Part shown: positions 51,446 through 58,523 of the stretch, piece by piece
Layout of the letters: each line of letters opens with the position of its first letter
How positions within the stretch are numbered: the first letter of the stretch is position 1
Assembly (NCBI RefSeq): GCF_900110575.1
Contig: NZ_FOEF01000007.1
Location: forward strand, 303,071-367,070
DNA: 64,000 nt
Direction: 5' to 3'
Origin: Amycolatopsis saalfeldensis
GTDB taxonomy: Bacteria > Actinomycetota > Actinomycetes > Mycobacteriales > Pseudonocardiaceae
Made by a program: the position numbers and the translations under genes
Notes under the pieces: generated by a model
Seen by the model: the letters and a program-made list of their open reading frames with translations, nothing else
Told to the model about the DNA's origin: nothing
The model's database searches: none

Positions 51446-51577
51446 TCACTGGCAGGCTTCGCAGTCGGGGTCGTCGATGCGGCAGGCGGCCCCGTCGGTG
51501 AGCGGGAAGTCGAAGTCGTCGAGTGCGGGCACGACCGGCACGGTCGACGGCTCTTGCGGCGTGGTGGTGGCGGACAT
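51446..51577 (-). CDS. 43-aa cysteine-rich small peptide, possible RiPP-like precursor
   Basis: This small gene runs from ATG 51577 to a stop at 51446, with a good RBS (AAGGGAG, about 4 nt away). A strong terminator begins 3 nt after its stop. The peptide has a Pro/Thr/Val-rich N-terminal half (MSATTTPQEPS), an acidic-aromatic LDDFDFPL segment near 24-31, and a C-terminal end with three cysteines: ACRIDDPDCEACQ. A polar leader plus a compact Cys-rich core is seen in ribosomal peptide precursors. LDDFDFPL vaguely recalls the leader of FxLD lanthipeptides, but the end has almost no Ser/Thr and no modification enzyme is nearby. A metal-binding or redox mini-protein is equally possible. Confidence 0.6.
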   Translation of the reverse strand: MSATTTPQEPSTVPVVPALDDFDFPLTDGAACRIDDPDCEACQ

Positions 51578-51603
51578 GGAACTCCCTTGGGTGCGAACGA
51601 TCC

Positions 51604-51618
51604 CTACTTCGTGTGTAG
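51604..51618 (-). promoter_or_regulatory. Second copy of the TetR-type site, before the small peptide gene
   Basis: On the minus strand the site reads CTACACACGAAGTAG. It shares CTACACACG and the closing GTAG with the palindrome before tetR, one base shorter. Its proximal edge is 26 nt from the peptide start, the same distance as at tetR. Confidence 0.5.
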
Positions 51619-51680
51619 CGCCGAAGATCGACCGGCATTCCGTGACCCCGGCCACACCGGCGGCCGCGGCCGCGAGACCT

Positions 51681-51708
51681 TTGACAGCCTCCGCCGAGGT
51701 GCTAGTTT
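51681..51708 (+). promoter_or_regulatory. Promoter for a leaderless transcript
   Basis: TTGACA (51681-51686), 16 bp, TAGTTT (51703-51708). The predicted transcription start is at or 1-2 nt from ATG 51716, and no Shine-Dalgarno precedes that ATG. Confidence 0.55.
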
Positions 51709-51715
51709 CCCTGGA

Positions 51716-52345
51716 ATGCGCGCACGGTCGGTCGCCTTCACCCAGACGCTCGTGACGTTGGCCTCCGTGCTGGCGTTCTCCCTGACCGGCCCGGCGGCCG
51801 TCGCCGGCGCGGCCGGACGCGCGCCGTCGTCACACCACGGCGAGTGCGCGACCCCGTCGATCGACCGGCTGCAGCAGTGGCTGGCCAGCGGCGAGGGCAC
51901 CACCGTCCCGGCCACCGGGAGCCTGCTCGTGCCGGCGGGCAACCGGTACGCGGCGAAGGTGACCTTCCTCAACGCCGAATGGCACGTCGCCGTCGTCTGG
52001 CTCGGCAATCAGTTCGAGGCGCAGGAAGACTTCACCCGGTCACGCGGATTCTGGCTGACCTACCGCGCGGCGGACGACCTGTACGTCCAGCTGCGCCCCG
52101 CCTCGCACTGGAGTGGCGGCGACAAATGGCTCACCCGCGTGCCCTCCACCGGCGGGAAGCTCGTGACGAAGTTCTTCAGTTTTTCGCCCGGCGCCTGGAC
52201 TTCGCTGCCCGAGCTGGGCACCCCGCCGTACTCGTTCGCCTCGGCCCTGACCGAAGCCCGCGGCCTGGTCTTCGTCGGCAAGACCCCGAACCGGCTGGAA
52301 TTCCGCGGCCTGCGCATCGACGGCTACCGGCCACCCTGCCTCTGA
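51716..52345 (+). CDS. Secreted protein of unknown function
   Basis: This 209-aa protein has a signal peptide (RSVAFTQTLVTLASVLAFSLTGPAAVAGAAG). The mature part of about 175 residues is rich in aromatic residues and beta strands: AAKVTFLNAEWHVAVVWLGNQFEAQ, FWLTYRAADDLYVQLRP, FSPGAWTSLPELG. It has two cysteines, at the start (GECATPS) and the very end (PPCL), which could join the termini. I do not recognise the family; a carbohydrate-binding sandwich is a guess. The start ATG 51716 is dictated by the signal peptide and sits where a leaderless transcript would begin. Confidence 0.75.
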   Translation: MRARSVAFTQTLVTLASVLAFSLTGPAAVAGAAGRAPSSHHGECATPSIDRLQQWLASGEGTTVPATGSLLVPAGNRYAAKVTFLNAEWHVAVVWLGNQFEAQEDFTRSRGFWLTYRAADDLYVQLRPASHWSGGDKWLTRVPSTGGKLVTKFFSFSPGAWTSLPELGTPPYSFASALTEARGLVFVGKTPNRLEFRGLRIDGYRPPCL

Positions 52346-52377
52346 TCCGCGCTTGAGGTTTTCGCCGCTGGCCCACG

Positions 52378-52395
52378 ACTACACACGTGTGTAGT
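52378..52395. promoter_or_regulatory. TetR operator palindrome
   Basis: ACTACACACGTGTGTAGT is a perfect 18-bp palindrome ending 25 nt before the tetR start. It overlaps a probable -10 (TAGTAT, 52392-52397), so binding should block transcription of tetR. Confidence 0.8.
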
Positions 52396-52420
52396 ATCCA
52401 GTCCATGAGTGCAGTAGGCC

Positions 52421-53071
52421 GTGCACGTGGATAGGACCGACCGCGAGGACCTGACCGCGCGGGCCCGGATCCGGGACGCCGCGATGGCCCACTTCGGCGA
52501 GCACGGGTTCGACGGCGCCACGATCCGGGGCATCGCCGAAACCGCAGGGGTGTCGTCGGGGTTGGTGCGCCACCATTTCGGCTCCAAACAAGGATTGCGG
52601 GACGCGTGCGACGCGCACCTGGCCAAGGTGCTCCGCCGGCTCAACGACCGGGTACTGGCCGACCGGACGCCGTCGGACGTCAACTACGTCGCCGCGGCGA
52701 GGGCGGCGGTGGGGCCGTACCAGGGTTACCTCGCGCGCGCCCTGACCGAGGGCGGCGCCGCGCCGCTGTTCGACGAGATGGTCGAACTCGGCCGGCAGTG
52801 GCTCGTCGACACCGACCGCGCCCGCCCCGACCCGCCCGACGTCGACGCGAAGGTCCGGGCCGCGGTGGGCACCGCGATGGCGTTGTCCATCACCGTGCTG
52901 CACGAGCACGTCTCCCGGGCCATGGGCGTCGACGTGTTCAGCCCCGAGGGCGACGAACTGCTCGCCCGCGCCCTGATCGACATCCACTCCCATCCGCAGC
53001 TCAGCCTCGAAGACGCCGCGGCCGCACGGGCCGCGCTCGACCACATCCGGCGAACCCGGCCGACCCGTTAA
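52421..53071 (+). CDS. TetR-family transcriptional regulator
   Basis: This 216-aa regulator starts at GTG 52421. The HTH is complete: ARIRDAAMAHFGEHGFDGATIRGIAETAGVSSGLVRHHFGSKQGL. The C-terminal ligand domain is helical and resembles the TetR_C_33/34-like group, with no clear ligand clue. It lies 10 nt before the carboxymuconolactone-decarboxylase-like gene in one operon. A perfect palindrome before it suggests autorepression, and a similar site before the 43-aa peptide suggests a second target. Confidence 0.9.
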   Translation: MHVDRTDREDLTARARIRDAAMAHFGEHGFDGATIRGIAETAGVSSGLVRHHFGSKQGLRDACDAHLAKVLRRLNDRVLADRTPSDVNYVAAARAAVGPYQGYLARALTEGGAAPLFDEMVELGRQWLVDTDRARPDPPDVDAKVRAAVGTAMALSITVLHEHVSRAMGVDVFSPEGDELLARALIDIHSHPQLSLEDAAAARAALDHIRRTRPTR

Positions 53072-53081
53072 GGAGCCCGCC

Positions 53082-53993
53082 ATGCCGCACGCCGCAAGCC
53101 CGCGCATCCTCCCGCTCGCCCTCGACGACCTGGACAAGGAGCACCGGCAGCTGGCCAGAATCGGCGCCGACACCGTCATCCAGGTGCTGGCGCACCACCC
53201 CGCCCTGATGGACGCCTCCTCCCAGCTCGGCGGATTCCTGCTGGGCAAGGGAAAACTGGACGCGCGAACCCGCGAGCTGGCGATCCTCCGAGTCGCGCTG
53301 CGGTGCGAAGCGCCCTACGAATGGGCGAACCACGTCCCCGCCGCCCTGGGCGGCGGCGCCACCCCGGCCGAGATCGACGCCCTCTCCGACCCCACCGCCT
53401 CCTGGCCTCCCGCGGACGACGCGGTCCTCCGCGCCGTCGACGAGGTCTGCCAGGACGCCTTCGTCTCCGATCACACCTGGGCCGACCTCAGCGCGACCCG
53501 GGACGACCCGGAGCTCCTGGAGCTGCTGTTCCTGATCGGGTACTACCGGATGATGGCGGGGTTCCTGAATTCCGTTGGGGTGGAAGTGAAAGCCGGCCAG
53601 CCCGCCCTGGGCCGCTCCGCGGGCACGCCGGTGACCGGGCCGGCGGACTCGCCTCCGCCGCCGGCCCCTCGTGCCGCCAGCGGCAAAACCGGCCCGGACG
53701 GCACCTGGAACATCACCTTCACCCACCCCGCAGGCAGCAAGGACCTGCTGCTCACCCTGGAAACCACCGGCGAAGCCATCACCGGCTCGATCGTGGACGA
53801 CCAGCTGGAGATCACCGTCCCCATCACCACCGGCACCGTCGAAGGCACCCACCTGACCTTCACCGCCGGCGTGACCGAACCGTTCCCCTTCGACCTCACC
53901 GTCGAAGGCACCACCAACGGCGACGTTTTCACCGGCTCGGTCACCGTGGCCGGCAGCGGAACCTTCCCGTTCTCCGGCGCTCGCGCCGGCTGA
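53082..53993 (+). CDS. Carboxymuconolactone decarboxylase/AhpD-like protein with added beta domain
   Basis: This 303-aa protein has AAGGAG before its ATG. Residues 10-175 are an AhpD-like helical fold: TRELAILRVALRCEAPYEWANHVPAALGGG and LLELLFLIGYYRMMAGFLNSVGVE. The CxxC active pair of AhpD is absent (CEAPYEW has one Cys), so peroxidase-type disulfide chemistry is unlikely and the CMD branch fits better. After a Pro/Ala linker (about 188-200) an extra domain follows (DGTWNITFTHPAGSKDLLLTLETTGEAITGSIV), a repeat-like beta sheet. Each half is known alone; the combination is less usual. Cotranscribed with tetR. Confidence 0.82.
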   Translation: MPHAASPRILPLALDDLDKEHRQLARIGADTVIQVLAHHPALMDASSQLGGFLLGKGKLDARTRELAILRVALRCEAPYEWANHVPAALGGGATPAEIDALSDPTASWPPADDAVLRAVDEVCQDAFVSDHTWADLSATRDDPELLELLFLIGYYRMMAGFLNSVGVEVKAGQPALGRSAGTPVTGPADSPPPPAPRAASGKTGPDGTWNITFTHPAGSKDLLLTLETTGEAITGSIVDDQLEITVPITTGTVEGTHLTFTAGVTEPFPFDLTVEGTTNGDVFTGSVTVAGSGTFPFSGARAG

Positions 53994-54082
53994 AGCCTTC
54001 CGTGCCACGAGGACGGCCTGCGTCCATAGCTACTTTCGGGTATCACACAAAGGAGTGGAAACGAGCTCCACGAGGTGTCGTT

Positions 54083-54118
54083 ATGCGCTGTGTCAACACT
54101 CGCCGCGCCGCACGTTAG
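54083..54118 (+). CDS. Possible 11-aa leader-type ORF
   Basis: ATG to TAG, preceded by GAGG 7 nt upstream, encodes MRCVNTRRAAR. A short stem (GTGGA/TCCAC) lies just before it. Cys/Arg-rich mini-ORFs act as attenuation leaders in some actinobacterial genes, but no downstream gene is present here, so chance is likely. Confidence 0.2.
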   Translation: MRCVNTRRAAR

Positions 54119-54510
54119 CGTGAATTCACCTCGCACAATGGGCCCTCCGGACGCGATCCGGCGAGGACTCGGCCCCGCCGAGCGTCGACCTGACCCCGTC
54201 GAGACCGCAGGAGTCCGCGCTCCACCGGGAAGTTTGCCCGTCCAGCGGGCGGCAAGACTCCGGCTCGCGGGGGTGAAACCGCTAGTCAGGCCATCGGGTC
54301 GTTGCTTCCTGACGAGACAACCCAGCCGATGCAGGGCCGGTTAAATTCGCACTCGTCCCCACGATAGAGTTCAGGAAATCGCTCGACCGGGTAAGGCCAA
54401 CTGAAGCTCGACAAGCGTCTTCGGTTGGTTCATCACGGTATTTATCCGGGCTCATCCGCACGGATTCGAGCGATACCAAAACCAAGATACGTGTAAAGGA
54501 GCGCCCGACC

Positions 54511-54558
54511 GTGCATGAGATGTCCCCTGCCATCTGGATCATCTACCTCACGCGGTAG
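54511..54558 (+). CDS. Possible 15-aa ORF ending in a hairpin
   Basis: GTG 54511 with AAAGGAG 9 nt upstream encodes MHEMSPAIWIIYLTR. Its stop TAG lies in the right arm of the hairpin at 54535-54566. The spacing and the strong RBS make it more than random, but nothing downstream on the plus strand could be controlled. Confidence 0.3.
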   Translation: MHEMSPAIWIIYLTR

Positions 54559-54566
54559 ATGATCCA
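54535..54566. repeat. Strong 13-bp inverted repeat
   Basis: TGGATCATCTACC (54535-54547), loop TCACGC, GGTAGATGATCCA (54554-54566). It is perfect but not GC-rich and has no U-tract. It lies 72 nt beyond the stop of the minus-strand HTH gene, so it may be that gene's terminator, a small-RNA structure or a protein site. Confidence 0.65.
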
Positions 54567-54638
54567 CGATGGCGCCCGGCGCGCATGCCCCGGGCTGGTC
54601 CGGCCGTCTCGCATCGCATAGGCGGCCGGACACCAAAC

Positions 54639-55085
54639 TTACCGCCGGCCGCGACGACGCAACTGGACGCCTTCGGCGAGCAGGATCCGGCGGGTCTGGT
54701 TGTAGCTCATGCCGTGGGTAGTGGCCAGCTGCTGGATCGTGCGGCCGTCGTGATACGCATTGACCAGGCCTGGCGGAGTCGGCGGCAAGAGCACTTTCTG
54801 CGGGCGGATGGTGACGCCGGCGCGGATGAGGACATCGCGGACCTTCCGGTAGCTCAGCGGGTACTGCGCAGCCAACTTCTCCATGGTCTCGCCGTCGTTG
54901 TAGCGCTGGATCAGTTCAGCGACGAGGACGGGGTCGAACTCGGGCCCGCCAGGAGTCGGCGGGCCAGGCTCGGCAGCCGGTAGGTCGCCGTCGGTCACCA
55001 GATCATCGCCGCCCCGCAACAGCTGATCAGTCGTCCACCCGCCGCGGCAGCCCGGTGCTGCCGGGTTCTTCCTCCTCACCTTCAC
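54639..55085 (-). CDS. Small protein with two tandem helix-turn-helix repeats
   Basis: This 148-aa protein starts at GTG 55085; a later GTG near 54998 is possible. Two similar HTH units of about 35 residues lie at 53-97 (LVAELIQRYNDGETMEKLAAQYPLSYRKVRDVLIRAGV) and 105-143 (LVNAYHDGRTIQQLATTHGMSYNQTRRILLAEGV). The C-terminus is very basic (LRRRGRR). This is consistent with a DNA-binding protein covering two half-sites. Similar helix-turn-helix proteins are common in this actinobacterial group, but no target is known. The neighbouring SARP gene is transcribed in the same direction, 177 nt upstream. Confidence 0.75.
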   Translation of the reverse strand: MKVRRKNPAAPGCRGGWTTDQLLRGGDDLVTDGDLPAAEPGPPTPGGPEFDPVLVAELIQRYNDGETMEKLAAQYPLSYRKVRDVLIRAGVTIRPQKVLLPPTPPGLVNAYHDGRTIQQLATTHGMSYNQTRRILLAEGVQLRRRGRR

Positions 55086-55261
55086 GTTAGTAACGCTTCT
55101 CTCGGGCGCAATACCGCTAGAGGGGTTGTCGGCCAGCGGCGGTTTCCGCCGTGGTGTCGTTCCGCTCGAAGTTCATGGCGAGAGGATCGGTGCAAGCATC
55201 CGATAACGCCAGCCACGTCTGAGTAATCTTCGGTTGGCCCGCACGGCAAGGAAAACAGTGG

Positions 55262-58200
55262 TCAGTCGCGCTCCCCGTGCAGCAGCCGCACACGAGGCGA
55301 GGGGATGGCGACGGTGCCCTGCTCACCATCGCGGGTGGCGGGAATGAACGGCTCATCGGCGTCCAGCTCCGCCAGCAGGGCCTCGACCTGCTCGGCCTTC
55401 GCGATTCGCGCGCGTCCCCGGTAGAGGTCCGCGGCACGTCGCCAGAGCGTGCGGGCGTCTTCGCGGTTGCCGTGGTCCCGGAGGATCCCGGCCAGAACGG
55501 CCAGCGCCCGCGCCTGGCCGGTCGCGTGCTGCGACCGATCCGCGAGTTCCACGGCCCGATGGGCATACCGCAGCGCGATCCGGTCGTGTCCCCGCACGTG
55601 CTGCAACTGAGCGTGCACGGTGTTGAACTTCATCACCGCCGGCAGGTCCGGACAGTCGTCGACGAGGGCGGCGGCTCGGCGGCAATGCTCGCCGGCCTCG
55701 GTGAGCCGCCCCATCTGAGTCAGCAACGCCGCGAGCGCGGTGTGGGTCCGCAGGCGTGCCGTCGTGTCGCCCATCTGTTCCCGATGTCGCAGCGCCTCGG
55801 TATAGAGGGCCAGCGCTTCCTGCTCGCCACCGCTGGTGTCCACCAGCACGTCGGCGAGCCGGTGGGCGGCGCTGGCACACGGTTCGGGCTGCCCCAGTTC
55901 CCGGGCGAGCGACAGCGTCTGGCGGCACATCGCCGCGGCCTCGGCGGCGCGGCCGGCCCGCAGGTGCAAGCGCGCGAGGTTCTGCATGACGGCGATGCGG
56001 CCGATCGGGATGTCTTGCGCCTCAACGAGTTCCAGCGCACGGGCAAGGTGCCGTCCGGCCGCGGCGTCGTCACCGGCGAGCATGACCACTACCCCGAGGT
56101 CGTTCAGGTGGGAGGCCGTGGGCACCGGCGGCGGCTCCGAGGCGGCAGCGAGCTGATCCGCGCTGCGGACGGCGATCGTCAAGCAGGAAATGGCGTCGGC
56201 GAAGTGACCCTGCATCAGGTACACCTGCGCGGTGTAAGCCGCGATCACCCCGGCGATCGCGTGCAGGCGGGCCTCCGCCGCGGCCGAGACGACCTCGACC
56301 AGATTGCCCCGCTCGCGCAGAACCCATTGCCGTGCCTCGACCGCGGTGCTGATTCCGGGATCCGCGCCGAGCGGTTCCGCCAGCGTCAACGGCGAAGCCG
56401 GGTTGTGCGGGTAGATCAGGTCATGCGCGACCAGCACCCGCCGCATGTAGTGCTCGAACATCCGGCGGCGCGCGGCATCGGCGTCCGGAAGCTCCTGCGC
56501 CACCGAGGTCGCGTAGAGGTGCGCGAGATCGCTGACCCGGAAGCGCGCCAGGTCGCCGGGATGCTCGACCAGGTGCGCGGCGACCAGCACATCGAGCGAA
56601 CGACGCACCGCACCCGCCGGCCGTCCGTCGGCCGCGGCGATCACGTCCCCGGTCACCTCGGCACCGGGATGCAGGCCGATCACCGCGAAGACCCGCTGTT
56701 CCGCCGGACCCAATGCCTGATAGGACAAGGCGAATATCGACCGCAGGCTGACGTGCGGATAGTCTCCCTCGTCGCCCAGATCCAGCAGCAGCTCACTGTC
56801 ACGCAATTGCTCGGCCAGCGTCGGCAGCTGGGTGCCCGCCCGGGCGAGCGCGCGATCGGCGACGAGCGTCAGCGCAAGCGGATTGCCCTGGCACAAGCGG
56901 ACCAGCTGAGCCGCGCCGTGCTGCTCACGGCGCACCCGGGCGCCGATGCGGCGGGTCAGCAGTGCCCAGGCATGCCTCGGCTGGAGCGGGGCGACCGTGA
57001 GGACCGGCCCCGTCACCCGCGACGAGAGCGTCTTCAGCCACCACCGGGAGACGATCAACACCGTGCACGGTGCCAGCACGCCGAGCAGCGATTCCACCTG
57101 GTCGGTGCTGCGGACGTTGTCGAGGATCACCAGCATCGACCGCTGCTCCAGCAGCCGCGCCAGCTTCGTGGCCCGCACGATCGGGCTGACGACCTGATCG
57201 ACAGGGTAGTCGAGCAGCGACAGCACCGTGTCGACGACTTCGGCGGCGTCGGCGCGCGTGGCCTGGCTTTGCCCTCGCAGGTCCAGCATCACCACACCGT
57301 CGCGGTAGCGATCCTTCACCCGGGACGCCCAGTGCGCCGCGGCGGTCGTCTTCCCCACACCGGGCCCGCCGTTGACCAGGACGACCCCGCGTCGTGGCCG
57401 GCCGGTCGCGTCGGTCGTGGCGGCGTCCAGCGCGCCGAACAGCTCGTCCCGCCCGATGACGTCCTCGATGCTCATGGGCACGTGCCACAGCGCGGATGGC
57501 TCGGCCGGGACGGCGCTGCGAGCGGCGATCTTGTTCGAAGTGGTGCCCACACCACGGGAATATTCCTCGTCATGGACCGCGCGCAAGGCGTCCGCTGTGC
57601 GGGTTTCGCCGTTCTCGGCGTAATTCCGGTACATCGCGCGGAAGTAGCCGGTCGCCTCGTCCGCACGCCCGGCGGCGAACAGCGCCCGGATCATCAGCTT
57701 GGCCAGGCTCAGTTCCCCCGGATGGGCCGCCTCCAGTTCGGACAGCATCGCCAGGGCGGATTCGGCTTGGCCGACCGCCAATTGCTCGGTGACGGCAAAC
57801 GCGGTGGCCGGGAGCCAGGTATTGCGCGTCCATCGGGTACGCCACTGATCCGCATACTCGGTCCGCAGATCCGCCAGGGTTTCGTCGCGCCACAATCGCA
57901 GTGCGGCGGCGGACTCCGCGCAGGCGCGGTCATGCTGGCCTTGGTCCTGAAACCTTCGTGCCCGCGCCATCAGATCACTGAAAACGACGTAATCAATGAG
58001 CGCCCGGTCCACTTCCAGCAGGCACCCGCTCTTTCCCACACTCAACCGCGCGGGCATCTCGTGCTCCTCGAACACATGCCGCAACCGCGTCGCGTACTGG
58101 TGGATCGTCGTCAGCGGATCCGATGGCGGCTGATCTTCGAGCCAGGCCCACCTGACCAGCTCATCGACCGGCACCCGCCGGTTCGGCGCGGTCAGCAGCG

Positions 58201-58300
58201 CCGCGAGAACCTTCTGCACCTGCGGGCTCGACCACTTCACAGCCACCTTCCCGTGCAGACGCAGAGCCGTTTGACCGAGAATTCCGAACACGAATTCCAT
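55262..58300 (-). CDS. AfsR/SARP-type regulator with NB-ARC and TPR domains
   Basis: This 1012-aa regulator starts at ATG 58300 (GAGGGG upstream). Residues 1-90 form an OmpR-like winged HTH (GILGQTALRLHGKVAVKWSSPQVQKVLAALL, LTTIHQYATRLRHVFEE). A bacterial transcriptional activation domain follows to about 250 (DRALIDYVVFSDLMARARRFQD). The NB-ARC ATPase has Walker A GGPGVGKT at 311-318 and Walker B SMLVILDNVRS. About 670-990 are TPR repeats. This is the AfsR layout, which activates secondary-metabolite genes in streptomycetes. No biosynthetic core gene is in the window. The divergent GT-B-like gene is the nearest candidate target. Confidence 0.93.
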   Translation of the reverse strand: MEFVFGILGQTALRLHGKVAVKWSSPQVQKVLAALLTAPNRRVPVDELVRWAWLEDQPPSDPLTTIHQYATRLRHVFEEHEMPARLSVGKSGCLLEVDRALIDYVVFSDLMARARRFQDQGQHDRACAESAAALRLWRDETLADLRTEYADQWRTRWTRNTWLPATAFAVTEQLAVGQAESALAMLSELEAAHPGELSLAKLMIRALFAAGRADEATGYFRAMYRNYAENGETRTADALRAVHDEEYSRGVGTTSNKIAARSAVPAEPSALWHVPMSIEDVIGRDELFGALDAATTDATGRPRRGVVLVNGGPGVGKTTAAAHWASRVKDRYRDGVVMLDLRGQSQATRADAAEVVDTVLSLLDYPVDQVVSPIVRATKLARLLEQRSMLVILDNVRSTDQVESLLGVLAPCTVLIVSRWWLKTLSSRVTGPVLTVAPLQPRHAWALLTRRIGARVRREQHGAAQLVRLCQGNPLALTLVADRALARAGTQLPTLAEQLRDSELLLDLGDEGDYPHVSLRSIFALSYQALGPAEQRVFAVIGLHPGAEVTGDVIAAADGRPAGAVRRSLDVLVAAHLVEHPGDLARFRVSDLAHLYATSVAQELPDADAARRRMFEHYMRRVLVAHDLIYPHNPASPLTLAEPLGADPGISTAVEARQWVLRERGNLVEVVSAAAEARLHAIAGVIAAYTAQVYLMQGHFADAISCLTIAVRSADQLAAASEPPPVPTASHLNDLGVVVMLAGDDAAAGRHLARALELVEAQDIPIGRIAVMQNLARLHLRAGRAAEAAAMCRQTLSLARELGQPEPCASAAHRLADVLVDTSGGEQEALALYTEALRHREQMGDTTARLRTHTALAALLTQMGRLTEAGEHCRRAAALVDDCPDLPAVMKFNTVHAQLQHVRGHDRIALRYAHRAVELADRSQHATGQARALAVLAGILRDHGNREDARTLWRRAADLYRGRARIAKAEQVEALLAELDADEPFIPATRDGEQGTVAIPSPRVRLLHGERD

Positions 58301-58523
58301 AGCTGCTTCCCCCTCGTTCACGACCAGCCTGCCGCACTCCCTCTCCGCCTATCAATCGTCACATTATCGACCATAAAAGACCAGGTCAAAAACATGCCAT
58401 AACAACACCATCACCGACATGGATGATCAATTGTCAGCGCGCCGATGGATCGGCTGAAGCGATTTGCGCAGTGCTCGTCCGCATCCTGTTGGCAGATACC
58501 CGACGCCAATCAAGGAGCACACC

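Larger units (their letters stand above)
53994..54638. other. 645-bp gene-free stretch
   Basis: It lies between two convergent genes and is less GC-rich than its surroundings. I see no ORF over about 90 codons with coding character. It contains two possible tiny ORFs with Shine-Dalgarno sequences and one strong hairpin, listed separately. From 54119 to about 54480 I see nothing else I can name, and no tRNA-like cloverleaf. Confidence 0.7.

Noticed and set aside
51446..51577. Calling the 43-aa peptide an FxLD lanthipeptide precursor
   Set aside because: LDDFDFPL is only loosely similar, the C-terminus has almost no Ser/Thr to dehydrate, and no lanthipeptide synthetase is nearby.
54119..54480. 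Possible tRNA or riboswitch in the gene-free stretch
   Set aside because: I could find no cloverleaf, T-loop consensus or known aptamer core, and no downstream gene on the plus strand.
55277..58402. A 1041-codon open frame on the plus strand
   Set aside because: It is the antisense of the SARP regulator. Its translation is Arg/Gly/His-rich without any family motif, whereas the minus strand gives a complete SARP-BTAD-NB-ARC-TPR protein.
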